Shown: positions 8,860 through 22,464, numbered from the stretch's first letter. The stretch: 64,000 bases of DNA from Sandaracinobacter neustonicus (GCF_006385875.1 NZ_VFSU01000034.1:372001-436000); one strand, 5' to 3'. Notes: generated by a model from the sequence alone, not told the origin. Program-made: numbers and translations.

Positions 8860-10921
8860 TTTCCTGCTCGAACTGTTTTCCGAGGAAATCCCGGCGCGGA
8901 TGCAGCCCGCCGCAGCGCAGCAGCTGCGCGAGAAGTTCGAAGCGCTGCTGGCCGAGGCCGGGCTGAAGGCGGAGCGGCTGGAAACCCACGCCACGCCGCG
9001 CCGCCTCGCGCTGATCGCGCATGGGCTTCCAGCGGCGAGCGAGGCGGTTTCCGAAGAACGGCGCGGGCCGCGTGTCGATGCGCCTGCGCAGGCGATCGAC
9101 GGCTTCCTGAAATCCACCGGCCTGTCGCGCGAGCAATTGGAAGAACGCGACACCGGCAAGGGGGTGTTCCTGTTCGCCAACCTCGCGCGCGAAGGACGGC
9201 CCACGGCGGAGTTGCTGGCGGCCAAGCTGCCCGCGCTGATCGGTGGCTTCCAATGGCCGAAAAGCCAGCGCTGGGGCAAGGCGAGTGTCTCCACCGCCAG
9301 CCCGCGCTGGGTGCGGCCTTTGCGCGCAATCGTCGCGCTGCTGGATGGCGATGTGGTGGCGTTTGAGGCGCTGGGGCTGCAATCGGGCCGGGAGACCTTC
9401 GGGCATCGCTTCATGGGCAGCGGCAAGCCGGTTTCCATAGATGCTGTGGGCACTTACCGGGCGCAACTGGCGGCGGAGAAGGTCGCGCTGTCCGCAGGCG
9501 AACGGCAGGCGCTGATCCAGACCGGGGCCGAACGCGCCGCCGACAGCGTGGGCATGGTTCTCCGCAAGGACGAGGGGCTGGAGATCGAGAACGCCGGGCT
9601 GACGGAGTGGCCGGTGCCGCTCGTCGGCCATTTCGACGAGGCGTTTCTGAATGTCCCGCCCGAGATCATCCAACTGACGATGCGGACGAACCAGAAATAT
9701 TTCGCCTGCGAAGATCAGGACGGCAAGCTGGCCCCCTATTTCGTCTGCGTCGCCAATATCGAGACGGCGGACAAGGGCCGCACCATCGTCGCGGGCAACG
9801 AACGCGTGCTCTCCGCCCGACTGGCCGACGCCCGCTTCTTCTGGGAGCAGGACAAGGCCAAGCCGCTGGAAAGCTTCGGCGAGAAGCTGAAGGACATCGT
9901 GTTCCACGAAAAACTGGGCACCATGGCCGATAAGGTGGAGCGGGTGGCGAAGCTGGTCCGCTGGCTGGCGGAAAACCACTTCCCCGATACCGATCCGGAC
10001 GTGGTGGAACGCGCCGCGCGGCTGGCCAAGGCCGACCTGACGACCGGCACCGTGGGTGAATTCCCGGAATTGCAGGGCGTGATCGGCGGCTATCTGGCCG
10101 AGGTGCAGGGCGAGAAGCCTGAGGTGGTTGCGGCTCTGAAGCAGCATTACGCGGCCTTGCCCGAAGGCGATGTGCCGGTCGCGGTGGCGCTGGCGGATCG
10201 GTTGGATACGCTCGTCAGCTTCTTTGGCGCAGATATCCGCCCGACCGGTTCCAAAGACCCGTTCGCGCTGCGCCGGGCTGCGCTGGGTGTGCTCGACATG
10301 CTGGTGTCCGGACAGCGCCGGATCGCGTTGAAGCCCGCGCTGCAGGCCGCCGGTGCCAAGGATGCCGAGGAACTGGTCGCCTTCTTCGCCGACCGCCTCA
10401 AAGTCCAGCAACGCGAAGCGGGCGTTCGCCATGATCTGATCGATGCCGTGTTCGCACTCGGCGGGGAGGATGATCTCGTCCGCCTGCTGGCGCGGGTGAA
10501 GGCGTTGCAGGCGTTTGTGGAAACCGACGACGGCAAGAATCTGATCGCGGGCTACAAGCGCGCCGCCAACATCCTGAAGGCGGAGGAGAAGAAAGACGGC
10601 GCAACCTACACGCTGGACCTCGCCGCGCTGGAAAGTCCCTATCTCGACGAAGCCGAAAAGGCCCTCGCCGCGCAATTCGCGCCCGCCGAAGGCGCTTCCG
10701 GCGTGCTGCTGTTCGACGAGGTGGATGAACTGTTGGGCCGCGAAGATTTCGCAGGCGCGATGAAGCGGCTCTCTGTGCTGCGCGCGCCCGTGGACCGCTT
10801 CTTCGAAGACGTTACCGTGAACGATCCTGACCCGGCCGTGCGCAAGCGCCGGCTGGGCCTTCTGGCCGGCATTCGCGATGCCATGCACCGCGTTGCCGAC
10901 TTCTCCAAACTGGAAGGTTGA
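8852..10921 (+). CDS. glyS: Glycine--tRNA ligase beta subunit
   Basis: tRNA-binding beta subunit of glycyl-tRNA synthetase. 689 residues, typical for the family, starting with [16 protein letters not shown]. Conserved blocks include [26 protein letters not shown] and, in the C-terminal anticodon-binding half, DKVTVND-like residues (FFEDVTVND). It overlaps glyQ by 8 nt, and ppdK starts 9 nt downstream, so the three are probably one transcript. Confidence 0.97.
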   Translation: MADFLLELFSEEIPARMQPAAAQQLREKFEALLAEAGLKAERLETHATPRRLALIAHGLPAASEAVSEERRGPRVDAPAQAIDGFLKSTGLSREQLEERDTGKGVFLFANLAREGRPTAELLAAKLPALIGGFQWPKSQRWGKASVSTASPRWVRPLRAIVALLDGDVVAFEALGLQSGRETFGHRFMGSGKPVSIDAVGTYRAQLAAEKVALSAGERQALIQTGAERAADSVGMVLRKDEGLEIENAGLTEWPVPLVGHFDEAFLNVPPEIIQLTMRTNQKYFACEDQDGKLAPYFVCVANIETADKGRTIVAGNERVLSARLADARFFWEQDKAKPLESFGEKLKDIVFHEKLGTMADKVERVAKLVRWLAENHFPDTDPDVVERAARLAKADLTTGTVGEFPELQGVIGGYLAEVQGEKPEVVAALKQHYAALPEGDVPVAVALADRLDTLVSFFGADIRPTGSKDPFALRRAALGVLDMLVSGQRRIALKPALQAAGAKDAEELVAFFADRLKVQQREAGVRHDLIDAVFALGGEDDLVRLLARVKALQAFVETDDGKNLIAGYKRAANILKAEEKKDGATYTLDLAALESPYLDEAEKALAAQFAPAEGASGVLLFDEVDELLGREDFAGAMKRLSVLRAPVDRFFEDVTVNDPDPAVRKRRLGLLAGIRDAMHRVADFSKLEG

Positions 10922-10930
10922 ACCCGAACC

Positions 10931-13581
<2,651 letters not shown>

Positions 13582-13585
<4 letters not shown>

Positions 13586-14799
13586 CGGCTGGCGCGCTGG
13601 ACGGCGTCCGCGTGCTGGACCTGTCGCGCGTGCTGGCAGGCCCCTATGCCGCGCAGATGCTGGGCGATCTGGGGGCGGATGTGATCAAGGTGGAACGCCC
13701 GGGGCGGGGGGACGACACCCGCCACTGGGGGCCGCCATGGGTGACGCGCGCGGATGGCGGGCAGGGCGACGCCAGCTATTACTACGCCTGCAATCGCAAC
13801 AAGCGCAGCCTCGCGCTGGATTTCCAGCAGGCGCAAGGGCAGGCGGTGCTGCGGCGGCTGTTCTGCTGGGCCGATATCGTCATCGAGAATTACAAGGGCG
13901 GCGATCTGGCCCGTTTCGGGCTGGATCAGGCGAGCGTCCGCGCCGCGCATCCCGGCCTTGTCTGGTGTTCGATCACCGGCTTTGGCCATGGCAGCCCGGA
14001 TGCCCATCGCGCGGGCTATGATTTCATGATTCAGGCCGAATCCGGGATCATGGACATCACCGGGGAACCGGGCGGCCGGCCGCTGCGCGCAGGCGTGGCG
14101 GTGGCGGACCTGACGACGGGGATGATGTCTGTGACGGCGATTCTCGCGGCGCTGCGCCATAAAGAGCGCACGGGCGAGGGCCAGCATATCGACATGGCGC
14201 TGTTCGACGTGGCGTTGGGCTGGCTCGCCAATCAGGGCAGCAGCTGGCTGATGGGCGGGGTGGAGCCGGTGCGCATGGGCAACAGCCACCCCTCCATCGT
14301 GCCCTATCAGGATTTCCCGACCGCGAGCGGCCCGATCGCGCTGGCGGTGGGCAATGATCACCAGTTCGGCATCTTTGCGAGGGCTGTCGGCCGAGCGGAG
14401 TGGGCGACCGACCCGCGCTTTGCCAGCAGCGCCGCGCGCGTGGCGCATCGCGCCGAACTGGTGCCGATGGTGGAAGCGGTGCTGAAAACCCGCCCCGCGG
14501 AGGCGTGGCTGCCGCTGTTCGCGCAAGCGCAGGTGCCCGCCGGGCCGATCGCCACGGTGCGGCAGGCGCTGGACAGCGGCCAGTCGCAAGCGCGCGGATT
14601 GGTGGTGGAGCAACCGCACCCCGTGCTGGGCAAGGTGCGCACGGTGGCGCAGCCGCTGGCACTAACGGGAACGCCGCCATCCTATCGCCGCCCGCCGCCG
14701 GGCGTGGGCGAGCATAGCCGGGAAATCCTCGCCGAACTGGGGCTGGCCGCGGCGGAGATCGAGGCGCTGCTGGCCGATGGCGTGGTCGGCGCGGCATGA
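13582..14799 (+). CDS. CaiB/BaiF family CoA-transferase (class III)
   Basis: Moves CoA between carboxylic acids through an aspartyl intermediate. 405 residues from the ATG at 13582, which overlaps the ppdK stop (ATGA). The family's opening block (LDLSRVLAGPYAAQMLGDLGAD, only part quoted: RVLAGPYAAQMLGDLGA) and the FMIQAESGIMDITGEPGG region, which carries the expected catalytic Asp, are present. The acyl substrate is unknown; relatives act on formate/oxalate, carnitine or bile-acid CoA esters. Cytoplasmic, and fourth gene of the glyQ-led run. Confidence 0.93.
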
Positions 14800-15746
14800 A
14801 CCAGCCGCACTTCCACCTCCCCTCCAACGCGATCATCGGCCGCGAACGGATGGCGGACGGCGCGACGATCCGCACCCTGCTGCTGCCGTATGACAGGCCG
14901 GTGGCCAACCTGTTGCTGCTGACGGGGCGGGCGGATTTCCACGAAAAATGGGCCGACGCCATCGGCCACCTGCACCGCGCGGGTTTCGCCATCGCCAGCT
15001 TTGATTGGCGCGGGCAGGGCGGCTCCAGCCGCCTCACCCAATCCGGCGCGGGGCATATCGACAGCTTCGAAACATGGCTCTCCGATCTCGACCGCCTGTC
15101 CGGCTGGGCGCTGCAATCGCTGCCGGGGCCGCGCTGGCTGGCGCTGGGGCACAGCATGGGCGGGCATTTGCTCACGCGCTGGGCGGGCGATCCGGCGCGT
15201 GGGCTGCTGCCGTTCCGCGCCGAGCTGGATGGGCTGGTGCTGGCCGCGCCCTTCTATGGGCTGGGCGGGCCGATGGCGATGCGCACAGCGGCGCTGCGGG
15301 TGGCTCCGTTGCAGGTGCGGCGCGGCCGCGCGGCGGAATTCGCATGGGGGCAGCGGCCCTATGGCGCGTTCCAGCAGGCCCCGGCGCGGCAATTGCTGCT
15401 GACGGGCAGCCGCGCCCATTTCGAGGATGAGGGGCGCTGGGTTGCCGCCCACCCGGAACTGGCGACCGGCGGGGTCAGCTGGGGCTGGATCGACGCCTTC
15501 GCGCACAGCCAGCGCCAGCTGGAGGCGCTGCCGCTGGAGCAGCTGGACCTGCCGGTGCTGATGATGCTGGCGGCGCGGGAAAAACTGGTGGACAACAAGG
15601 CGGCGCTGAAAGTTTCCGCGCGCATGCCGCACAGCCGCACCCACATCGTGAAGGCGGCCGCGCACGAGCTGCTGCGCGAGGCCGAGCCGCAACGGGATGA
15701 AGCGCTGGCGCAGATCCGGCGCTTTGCGAAAGAGGTGACGAAGTGA
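14796..15746 (+). CDS. Alpha/beta hydrolase, lysophospholipase/monoacylglycerol lipase-like
   Basis: 316 residues with a 4-nt overlap to both neighbours. The nucleophile elbow GHSMGG (about residues 113-118) and the DWRGQGGS motif (about 68-75) that precedes it in the Hydrolase_4 (monoacylglycerol lipase/lysophospholipase) type are visible, and a late His (AAHELLRE) is the likely third triad member. No signal peptide. Substrate unknown. Confidence 0.88.
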   Translation: MNQPHFHLPSNAIIGRERMADGATIRTLLLPYDRPVANLLLLTGRADFHEKWADAIGHLHRAGFAIASFDWRGQGGSSRLTQSGAGHIDSFETWLSDLDRLSGWALQSLPGPRWLALGHSMGGHLLTRWAGDPARGLLPFRAELDGLVLAAPFYGLGGPMAMRTAALRVAPLQVRRGRAAEFAWGQRPYGAFQQAPARQLLLTGSRAHFEDEGRWVAAHPELATGGVSWGWIDAFAHSQRQLEALPLEQLDLPVLMMLAAREKLVDNKAALKVSARMPHSRTHIVKAAAHELLREAEPQRDEALAQIRRFAKEVTK

Positions 15747-16867
15747 GCCAGTTCGACATATTGATCGTCGGTGCCGGGATCGGCGGAGCCTCTCTGGCCT
15801 ATGCGCTGACGGTGCGGAAACCGGGGCTTTCGGTGGGGCTGCTGGAGGCGGAAAGCCAGCCCGGCTACCACACCACCGGCCGCTCTGCCGCCTTCTATGC
15901 CGAAACCTATGGCGGCCCCATGGTGCAACCGATGACGACGGCCTCGCGCCGCTTCTTCGAATGCCCGCCCGCCGGATTTTCGGATACCGCCATCGTCTCT
16001 CCGCGCGGGGCGCTGCACATCCGCCATGCCGATGCGCCGGGGTCTCTGGCGCTGCTGGAGGAGGAATTCCGCCACGGCCGGGTCGCGCATCAGCGGCTGG
16101 GGCCGGAGGGGATTGCGAAGCTGATGCCCTTCCTGCGGCCGGAATGGGCGCAAACCGCCATCTGGGAGCCGGGCTGTTCCGACATCGACGTGGCCGGGTT
16201 GCATCAGGCCTATCTGCGCGCGGCGAAAAAGGCGGGGGCCACGCTGATCACGGAGGCGCGGCTTTCGAAGGCCGTCCGCAGCGGCGGGCGCTGGCTGGTG
16301 GATACGGCAGCGGGCAGCTTCGGCGCGGGGATTTTGGTGAATGCGGCGGGCGCATGGGCTGATGTGGTGGCAGAGGCCTGCGGGATCGCCCCCATCGGCA
16401 TTCAGCCGCTGCGCCGCACCATCGTTGTGACGGAAGTGCGCCCCGACGCGCCCGCCGACATGCCGGTGGTGATGGATGCGGGCGGCTCGCTCTATTTCAA
16501 GCCGGACGCCGGGCGGCTGTGGATTTCCCCGCATGATGAAACACCCGACGTGCCGCATGATGTGCAGCCGGACGAAATGGACATGGCCATCGCGCTGGAT
16601 CGCTTCGAGCAGATGTGTGACTGGCCGATCCGGCGGCTCGCCTCCAAATGGGCGGGCTTGCGCAACTTCGCACCGGATCGCCAGCCGGTGATCGGGCCGG
16701 AGCCGGGCGAGCCGGGCTTCCACTGGTGCGCGGGGCAGGCGGGCTGGGGCATCCAGACCGCGCCTGCCGCAGCCGCAATCGCTGCCGCGCAACTGCTGGG
16801 GGAGGCGGTGGAGGCCCCTTACGCCGGGATCGACATCGCCCCTTATCAGCCGGGGCGTTTCCGCTGA
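15743..16867 (+). CDS. FAD-dependent oxidoreductase, DadA/glycine oxidase type
   Basis: 374 residues. A Rossmann FAD-binding motif VGAGIGGASLAYAL starts at residue 7; further on are GRSAAFYAETYG and a C-terminal WAGLRNFAPDRQPVIG block typical of DAO-fold enzymes that oxidise amino acids or related amines. Cytoplasmic. Last gene of the glyQ run, overlapping the hydrolase by 4 nt; a 93-nt gap follows before the DsbA-like gene. Substrate cannot be read from the sequence. Confidence 0.9.
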   Translation: MSQFDILIVGAGIGGASLAYALTVRKPGLSVGLLEAESQPGYHTTGRSAAFYAETYGGPMVQPMTTASRRFFECPPAGFSDTAIVSPRGALHIRHADAPGSLALLEEEFRHGRVAHQRLGPEGIAKLMPFLRPEWAQTAIWEPGCSDIDVAGLHQAYLRAAKKAGATLITEARLSKAVRSGGRWLVDTAAGSFGAGILVNAAGAWADVVAEACGIAPIGIQPLRRTIVVTEVRPDAPADMPVVMDAGGSLYFKPDAGRLWISPHDETPDVPHDVQPDEMDMAIALDRFEQMCDWPIRRLASKWAGLRNFAPDRQPVIGPEPGEPGFHWCAGQAGWGIQTAPAAAAIAAAQLLGEAVEAPYAGIDIAPYQPGRFR

Positions 16868-16960
16868 TGCTTCCCGCATCCGCCGCGATGCTTTAACCCG
16901 ATTTCATCCACAGGCAGATTGCTTGTCACACCCCCTAGATATGGTAAGGTTTGCCCCCTC

Positions 16961-17695
16961 ATGTCCAAGATGTTGAAAGCCTCGCTTCTTTTCGCTGCTG
17001 CGCTGTCGCTGGCTGCCTGCGATTCGGGCAAATCCACGGCGGCAACCTCCGCCAAGCCCGGCGAAAAGGCCGCCCCGGCCGCGAAAGACTGGACGACGAC
17101 GGTGGTGGCAACGCCCGAAGGCGGCTTCCGCATGGGCAACCCGGACGCGAAGGTGAAGATCGTCGAGTTCGCCTCGCTCACCTGTTCGCACTGCCGGGAT
17201 TTCCACAAGGAATCCCTCACAACCTTCAAGCCGAACTATGTGAAGACGGGGCAGGTGTCCTACGAATTCCGCCCCTTCATGCTGAACATCTATGATTTCG
17301 CGGCCACCAAGCTGGCGATGTGCGAAGGGCCGGATCGCTTCTTCACCTGGGCGAACGAGCTGTATGTGAATTCCGACGCGTGGATGGAGCCCTTCACCAA
17401 GCTGACAGAGGCCGACATCACCCCGCTTCGCAGCCTGCCGCCGCACGAGCAGATCAAGGGTCTGGCGCATGCGGGCAAGCTGAACGAATTCGCGCGTGTG
17501 AAGGGTCTGCCCGGCGCCAAGTTCGACGCCTGCATGTCCGATCAGGCGACGTTCGACGCGCTGACGAAGCGCCAGCAGGCCGCGATTGACACCTATCAGG
17601 TGCAGGGCACACCCACCTTCCTGTTGAACGGCAAGAAGCTGGAAGGCGTCGCCAACTGGGCCACGCTGGAGCCGAAGATCAAGGAAGCGCTGTAA
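16961..17695 (+). CDS. DsbA-like thiol:disulfide oxidoreductase, lipoprotein
   Basis: 244 residues from the ATG at 16961, which opens a lipoprotein signal with lipobox LAAC (Cys20). A low-complexity Ala/Lys linker leads into a thioredoxin fold with active site CSHC (residues 75-78) and the cis-Pro loop GTPTFLLNG near the end. Probably introduces or rearranges disulfides at the membrane. It ends 18 nt before smc. DsbA-smc adjacency looks like a conserved pairing but the functional tie is unclear. Confidence 0.9.
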   Translation: MSKMLKASLLFAAALSLAACDSGKSTAATSAKPGEKAAPAAKDWTTTVVATPEGGFRMGNPDAKVKIVEFASLTCSHCRDFHKESLTTFKPNYVKTGQVSYEFRPFMLNIYDFAATKLAMCEGPDRFFTWANELYVNSDAWMEPFTKLTEADITPLRSLPPHEQIKGLAHAGKLNEFARVKGLPGAKFDACMSDQATFDALTKRQQAAIDTYQVQGTPTFLLNGKKLEGVANWATLEPKIKEAL

Positions 17696-17713
17696 GATGT
17701 CGGCTGGCTCGGC

Positions 17714-20700
17714 ATGAAGTTCGCGAAGCTCCGCCTTTCGGGCTTCAAATCCTTCGTCGAGCCGACCGAACTGCTGATCCGTGAGGGGCTGACGGGTGTC
17801 GTCGGCCCCAACGGCTGCGGCAAATCCAATTTGCTGGAAGCCCTGCGCTGGGTGATGGGCGAAAGCTCCGCCCGATCCCTGCGCGTGGCCGCCGGCGGAT
17901 CGGGCATGGATGATGTGATCTTCGCAGGCACCGCGAAGCGCCCCAGCCGCGATCTGGCCGAAGTGCGGCTGATGCTGGACAACCGGGCGCGGCGCGCGCC
18001 CGCCGAATTCAACGCCGACGAGGAGATCGAGGTCTCGCGCGCGATCATGCGCGGCGAAGGCTCCACCTATTCGCTGAACGGGCGCGAGGTGCGGCTGAAG
18101 GATGTGCAACTGCTGTTCGCCGATGCAGCGACGGGCGCGCATTCCCCGGCGCTGGTCAGTCAGGGGCGGGTGGCGGCGATCATCAACGCCAAGCCGCAGG
18201 AACGGCGGCAGCTGCTGGAGGAAGCAGCGGGGATTTCCGGCCTGAACGTGCGCCGCCGGGAAGCGGAGCTGCGGCTGAAAGCGGCGGACGCCAATCTCGT
18301 CCGGCTGGACGATGTGATGCAGGCGTCTGAATCGCAGGCACAGGGCCTCAGACGGCAGGCGAAATCGGCACAACGATACCGGGATTTGTCAGACCGCATC
18401 CGGGCGGCGGAATCCGGGCTGCTGCGGTTGCACTGGGCGGTCGCGATCCAGTCCCTGCAACTGGCGGAGCGGGATCTGCGCACGGCGGACGCGACACTGG
18501 CCGAAGCCGTGCAGGAAGCCGCGCGCGCCGCCACCCAGCAGGCGGACGCAGCGGCGGGCATCCCGGCCAAGCGACAGGCGGAGGCGGCGCTGGCGGCCAC
18601 GGTGCAGCGCCTCTCCACCGAGCGGGCGACGCTGGTGGCGCAGCGGCAGGGGCTGCTGAAGCGGTTGCAGGATCTGCAACAGGCGCTGGACAATGCCGCG
18701 CAGGATTCCGACCGCGAGCGGGCGCGGGCGCGCGATTCCGCCGCGACACAGGCCCGGCTGGCCGAGGAACTGGAGGGGCAGCAGGCGGCGAAGGTGGAAG
18801 CCGAACAGGCCATTGCCCCACAGGCCATCGAGGTGCGCGCCTCTGAACAGGCGGCCACCGAAGCGGAGCGGGCGCTGGCGACTGCGGTGGAAGCGCATGC
18901 CGCGCTGGTGGCGGAGGCGCGCAGCGTGCGCGCACAGGCCGAAGCCGCGCGCGGCCGATCCGACCGGCTGGAGGGTGAGCGCAAGCGGCTGCTGGCCGAA
19001 CTGGAGCGGCTGAAGGCGGGCGGCAACGGCGCGCAACTGGACAGCCAGCTGGCCGAGGCCGAAGCCCAGCTGGCCGCGCGCACGGCTGACGCGGAGGCGG
19101 CGGCCACGGCCATCGCGCGGGCCGAAGGCGAAGCGCAGGCGGCGCGTGCAGCGGCCGACGTGGTGGAGCGCGCGCTCGCTTCCGCGCGAACCGAAGTGAC
19201 CAGCCTTGAAGCTGAAGCCGCCGCGCTGGAGCGGCTGAGAACGGCGAAGCAGGCCCCGGCGCAGGCGGCGGCGCGTGCGGCCATTTCCGCCCGCCCCGGC
19301 TTCGAGGCGGCGGCTGCCGCTGCGCTGGGCGACGATCTGAACGCAGCGCTGGGCGCGCCGGAGAAGCCCGCCCGCCACTGGCTGTTGGTGGGGGTGCAGC
19401 AAGGCGATCCGGCGCTGCCGGAGGGCTGCGTACCGCTGGGGGCCGAAGTGACGGCCCCGCCCGAACTGGCGCGGCGACTGGCGCAGGTGGGCGTGGTGAC
19501 GAGCGCGCCCGACGCGGCCACGCTGAAGGCGCTGAAGCCGGGGCAGCGGCTGGTCTCCCGCGATGGCTGGCTGTGGCGCTGGGATGGTTTCGTGGCTCCG
19601 CCCGGCGGGCAGGCGACGGCGGTGGCCGAAGCACTGGCGCAGGACAATCGCCGCCGCGAGATCGCCGACATGCTGGACGCCCCGCGCGCCCGGCTGAAGG
19701 CGGCCGAAGCCGAACTTTTGGGCCAGAAAGAGGCGCTGGCCAAGGCGCAAGGCGCCGAGCGGCAGGCGCGCGGCAGCCGCGCCGAGGCGGAGCGGCTGAA
19801 GGATCAGCTTTCAGGCCGGTTGCAGGGGCTTCGCGCGGCGCAGGCGCAGGCGGCGGCGCGGGCCAGCGCGATGGAAGCTTCGATCGAACGGCTGTCGGCC
19901 GAAGGCGCGAGCGCGGCGGCCGAATCGGAACAGGCCGCGGCCGCCATCGCCGCCTTGCCGGATGCGACGAAGGCGGCCGAAGCCGTCGCGGCGGCCCGCT
20001 CCACGGCGGAACGGGCGCGCGCGGTGCTGGCGCAAGCCCGCGCGCTGGCGGCGGGGCTGGAGCGCAATCTGGCGGAATCGGCAGCGCGAATCGCCCGGCT
20101 GCAACGCGAACTGGCGGACTGGCAGGCGCGCGACCGCGACGCCGTCGCCACCACCGAAGGGCTGGCCGCGCGGGTGGACAAGCTGACGGCCGAACGCGCC
20201 CAACTGGTCGCGGAGCCGGACGCGCTGGACGCGCGGCTCAACATATTGGACCGCGAGATCGCCACGGCAGAGGCCGAACGCGCCGCCGCCGCCGAAGCGG
20301 TGATGGCGGCCGAACTGTCGCAGGCCGATCTGGACCGGGCGGCGCGGGCGGCGGAATCCCGCGTGGCCGATGGCCGGGAAGCCCGCGCCACGCTGGTCGC
20401 CCGCACCGAACAGCTGCGCGAAAAGGTCGCGGAACTGGTGGCGGACGCGCGCGAGCGGTTCGGTGTTCCGCCGTCCGAACTGGATGCGCCGGACGGTGAG
20501 GACCCCGCCCAGCTGGAGCAGCGCCTGCACGCTATGCGCGCCGAGCGGGAGCGAATCGGCGTGGTAAACCTGCGCGCGGATATCGAACTGGCGGAAATCG
20601 AAGCGACTTTGGCCGAACAAACGCGCGAGCGGCAGGAACTGGAAACCGCGATCAATCGCCTGCGCGGCTCCATCGGCACGCTGAACCGCGAAGGCCGCGC

Positions 20701-21178
20701 CCGGCTGATGGCGGCCTTTGCCGAGGTGGACGCGCATTTCCGCGAGCTGTTCGTGACGCTGTTCGGCGGCGGCTCTGCGGAACTGACAATGGTGGAAAGC
20801 GACGATCCGCTGGAGGCCGGGCTGGAGATTCGCGCCCAGCCGCCGGGGAAGAAGCTGCAATCGCTTTCGCTGCTCTCCGGCGGGGAGCAGGCGCTGACGG
20901 CGGTGGCGCTGATCTTCGCCCTGTTCCGCACCAACCCCGCGCCGATCTGCGTGCTGGACGAAGTGGACGCCCCGCTGGACGACGCCAATGTGGAGCGTTT
21001 CACCCGCCTGCTGCAGCATATGGCCGACACGACCGACACGCGATTCCTGATCGTGACGCACAATGCGGTGACGATGGCTGCCATGCACCGGCTTTATGGC
21101 GTGACCATGGGGGAACCGGGCGTCAGCCAGCTTGTCTCGGTGGAACTGCGCGAGGCGGAGCAGCTGGTGGCGGCCTGA
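17714..21178 (+). CDS. smc: Chromosome segregation ATPase SMC
   Basis: 1154-residue condensin subunit that organises and segregates the chromosome. The N-terminal ATPase half has Walker A GPNGCGKSN (residues 31-39). Two long Ala/Glu/Arg-rich coiled-coil arms surround a hinge at about residues 515-640, and the C-terminal half has the signature LSGGEQALTAVAL and Walker B VLDEVDAPLDD. The strong Ala/Glu/Arg bias of the arms gives many false ORFs in other frames. ScpA/ScpB partners are not in the window. Confidence 0.97.
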   Translation: MKFAKLRLSGFKSFVEPTELLIREGLTGVVGPNGCGKSNLLEALRWVMGESSARSLRVAAGGSGMDDVIFAGTAKRPSRDLAEVRLMLDNRARRAPAEFNADEEIEVSRAIMRGEGSTYSLNGREVRLKDVQLLFADAATGAHSPALVSQGRVAAIINAKPQERRQLLEEAAGISGLNVRRREAELRLKAADANLVRLDDVMQASESQAQGLRRQAKSAQRYRDLSDRIRAAESGLLRLHWAVAIQSLQLAERDLRTADATLAEAVQEAARAATQQADAAAGIPAKRQAEAALAATVQRLSTERATLVAQRQGLLKRLQDLQQALDNAAQDSDRERARARDSAATQARLAEELEGQQAAKVEAEQAIAPQAIEVRASEQAATEAERALATAVEAHAALVAEARSVRAQAEAARGRSDRLEGERKRLLAELERLKAGGNGAQLDSQLAEAEAQLAARTADAEAAATAIARAEGEAQAARAAADVVERALASARTEVTSLEAEAAALERLRTAKQAPAQAAARAAISARPGFEAAAAAALGDDLNAALGAPEKPARHWLLVGVQQGDPALPEGCVPLGAEVTAPPELARRLAQVGVVTSAPDAATLKALKPGQRLVSRDGWLWRWDGFVAPPGGQATAVAEALAQDNRRREIADMLDAPRARLKAAEAELLGQKEALAKAQGAERQARGSRAEAERLKDQLSGRLQGLRAAQAQAAARASAMEASIERLSAEGASAAAESEQAAAAIAALPDATKAAEAVAAARSTAERARAVLAQARALAAGLERNLAESAARIARLQRELADWQARDRDAVATTEGLAARVDKLTAERAQLVAEPDALDARLNILDREIATAEAERAAAAEAVMAAELSQADLDRAARAAESRVADGREARATLVARTEQLREKVAELVADARERFGVPPSELDAPDGEDPAQLEQRLHAMRAERERIGVVNLRADIELAEIEATLAEQTRERQELETAINRLRGSIGTLNREGRARLMAAFAEVDAHFRELFVTLFGGGSAELTMVESDDPLEAGLEIRAQPPGKKLQSLSLLSGGEQALTAVALIFALFRTNPAPICVLDEVDAPLDDANVERFTRLLQHMADTTDTRFLIVTHNAVTMAAMHRLYGVTMGEPGVSQLVSVELREAEQLVAA

Positions 21179-21209
21179 TTCGGCCCGGCCGGGTAGCGGC
21201 CTGATTCGG
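21170..21209. repeat. Short direct repeat at the smc stop codon
   Basis: The 14-mer gcggcctgattcgg occurs at 21170-21183, covering the smc stop, and again at 21196-21209. Between them is the palindrome cccggccggg. Probably a small local duplication; no function is proposed. Confidence 0.6.
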
Positions 21210-21335
21210 TTTGCTGATACAAAGGTCTGGCCCTTTGCCCTGACCTCTTTGCTTGACGCACGCGCCGAGGGATTCTAACGAACCCCCGCTTCGGCGGCCT
21301 CAGGCGCTGGCGGAGCCCTAGGCGCATTTCCGCCG

Positions 21336-21704
21336 ATGGCTGACCTGTTCGAACACGAAGGGCCACCCTCCTTGCCCGATTCTGCCGACAAGCGTGACCT
21401 CGAAAGCCTCGAGGCCCGGCTGGAAGCAGCAAAGGCAAGGCATGAGCCCGAGGTTCGGCAGTCCGCCTCGTCGGCGCTGGCTCAGGGCACCCGTCATGCT
21501 GTCGAGATCGCGGCGACCACGCTGGTTGGCGGCGGCATCGGCTGGATGCTGGACCGCTGGCTGGAAACAGGGCCCTGGATGCTGCTGCTCTTCTTCCTTC
21601 TGGGGTTGACGGCGGGCTTCTGGAACCTGCTGAAGGCCGTGAATGCCGAGGCAAAGGCTGTCCGAGAGGCGCAGCTTCAGAAATTGAACGACGATCAGGG
21701 TTAG
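21336..21704 (+). CDS. atpI: ATP synthase accessory protein I
   Basis: 122 residues. A charged N-terminal half is followed by two hydrophobic helices (about residues 60-74 and 80-100), with GGGIGWMLDRW typical of AtpI in alphaproteobacteria. It helps assemble the c-ring or insert F0 and is not part of the final complex. First gene of the F0 operon; atpB follows after 16 nt. The 157 nt before it presumably hold the operon promoter. Confidence 0.9.
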   Translation: MADLFEHEGPPSLPDSADKRDLESLEARLEAAKARHEPEVRQSASSALAQGTRHAVEIAATTLVGGGIGWMLDRWLETGPWMLLLFFLLGLTAGFWNLLKAVNAEAKAVREAQLQKLNDDQG

Positions 21705-21720
21705 AAACGAGAGCGACACG

Positions 21721-22464
21721 GTGGCCAATCCGCTCGAACAGTTTGAGATCAAGCGCTACGCCGAGCTTTCGGTGGCTGGTGCCGATGCGGCGTTCACCAA
21801 CGCCTCGCTGTTCATGCTGCTGGTGCTGGGCATCACCCTGCTGTTCTTCTGGCTGGGCAGCCGCAACCCGCAGCTGGTGCCGGGCCGCTGGCAGGCAGCG
21901 CTGGAAGGCGTAACCGGTTTCATCTCCGGCATGGTGGATGAAAATATCGGCCCGAAGGGGCGCGCCTTCGTGCCCTTCGTCTTTTCGCTGTTCATCTTCG
22001 TGCTGGTCGCGAACCTTGTGGGCCTGTTCCCTTACAGCTTCACCGTGACGAGCCACATCATCGTCACTTTCGCCTTCGCCGCGCTGATCTTTCTGGTGTG
22101 CGTGGGCGTCGGCCTGTGGAAGCATGGCCTGCACTTCTTCTCTTTGTTCGTGCCGGAAAACACGCCGATCGTGCTGATGCCGCTGATCGTGCTCATTGAG
22201 CTGATCTCCTTCCTGTCGCGGCCGCTGACGCTCTCCATCCGTTTGTTCGCCAACATGACGGCGGGCCACATCCTGCTGAAGGTGTTCGCGGGCTTCGTGA
22301 TTTCGCTGGCCGCCGCCGGTGGCGCGCTGGCCGCGATTTCGGTGCTGCCCTTCGCGATGACGGTCGCTTTCTACGGCCTCGAACTGATCGTGGCGGTGGT
22401 GCAGGCCTATGTGTTTGCCCTGCTGACCTGCATTTATCTCAACGATTCCATCAATCTTCACTAA
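21721..22464 (+). CDS. atpB: ATP synthase F0 subunit a
   Basis: 247-residue multi-pass membrane subunit that forms the proton half-channels. It uses a GTG start at 21721, supported by homology beginning at MANPLEQFEI. The essential Arg lies in LSIRLFANMTAGH, and the C-terminus contains the usual final helix. atpE begins 24 nt later. Confidence 0.97.
   Translation: MANPLEQFEIKRYAELSVAGADAAFTNASLFMLLVLGITLLFFWLGSRNPQLVPGRWQAALEGVTGFISGMVDENIGPKGRAFVPFVFSLFIFVLVANLVGLFPYSFTVTSHIIVTFAFAALIFLVCVGVGLWKHGLHFFSLFVPENTPIVLMPLIVLIELISFLSRPLTLSIRLFANMTAGHILLKVFAGFVISLAAAGGALAAISVLPFAMTVAFYGLELIVAVVQAYVFALLTCIYLNDSINLH

Noticed and set aside
18160-19750. Long minus-strand Ser/Ala/Arg-rich frames inside smc
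   Set aside because: Mirror of the Ala/Glu/Arg coiled-coil codons of smc; low complexity and no start context.
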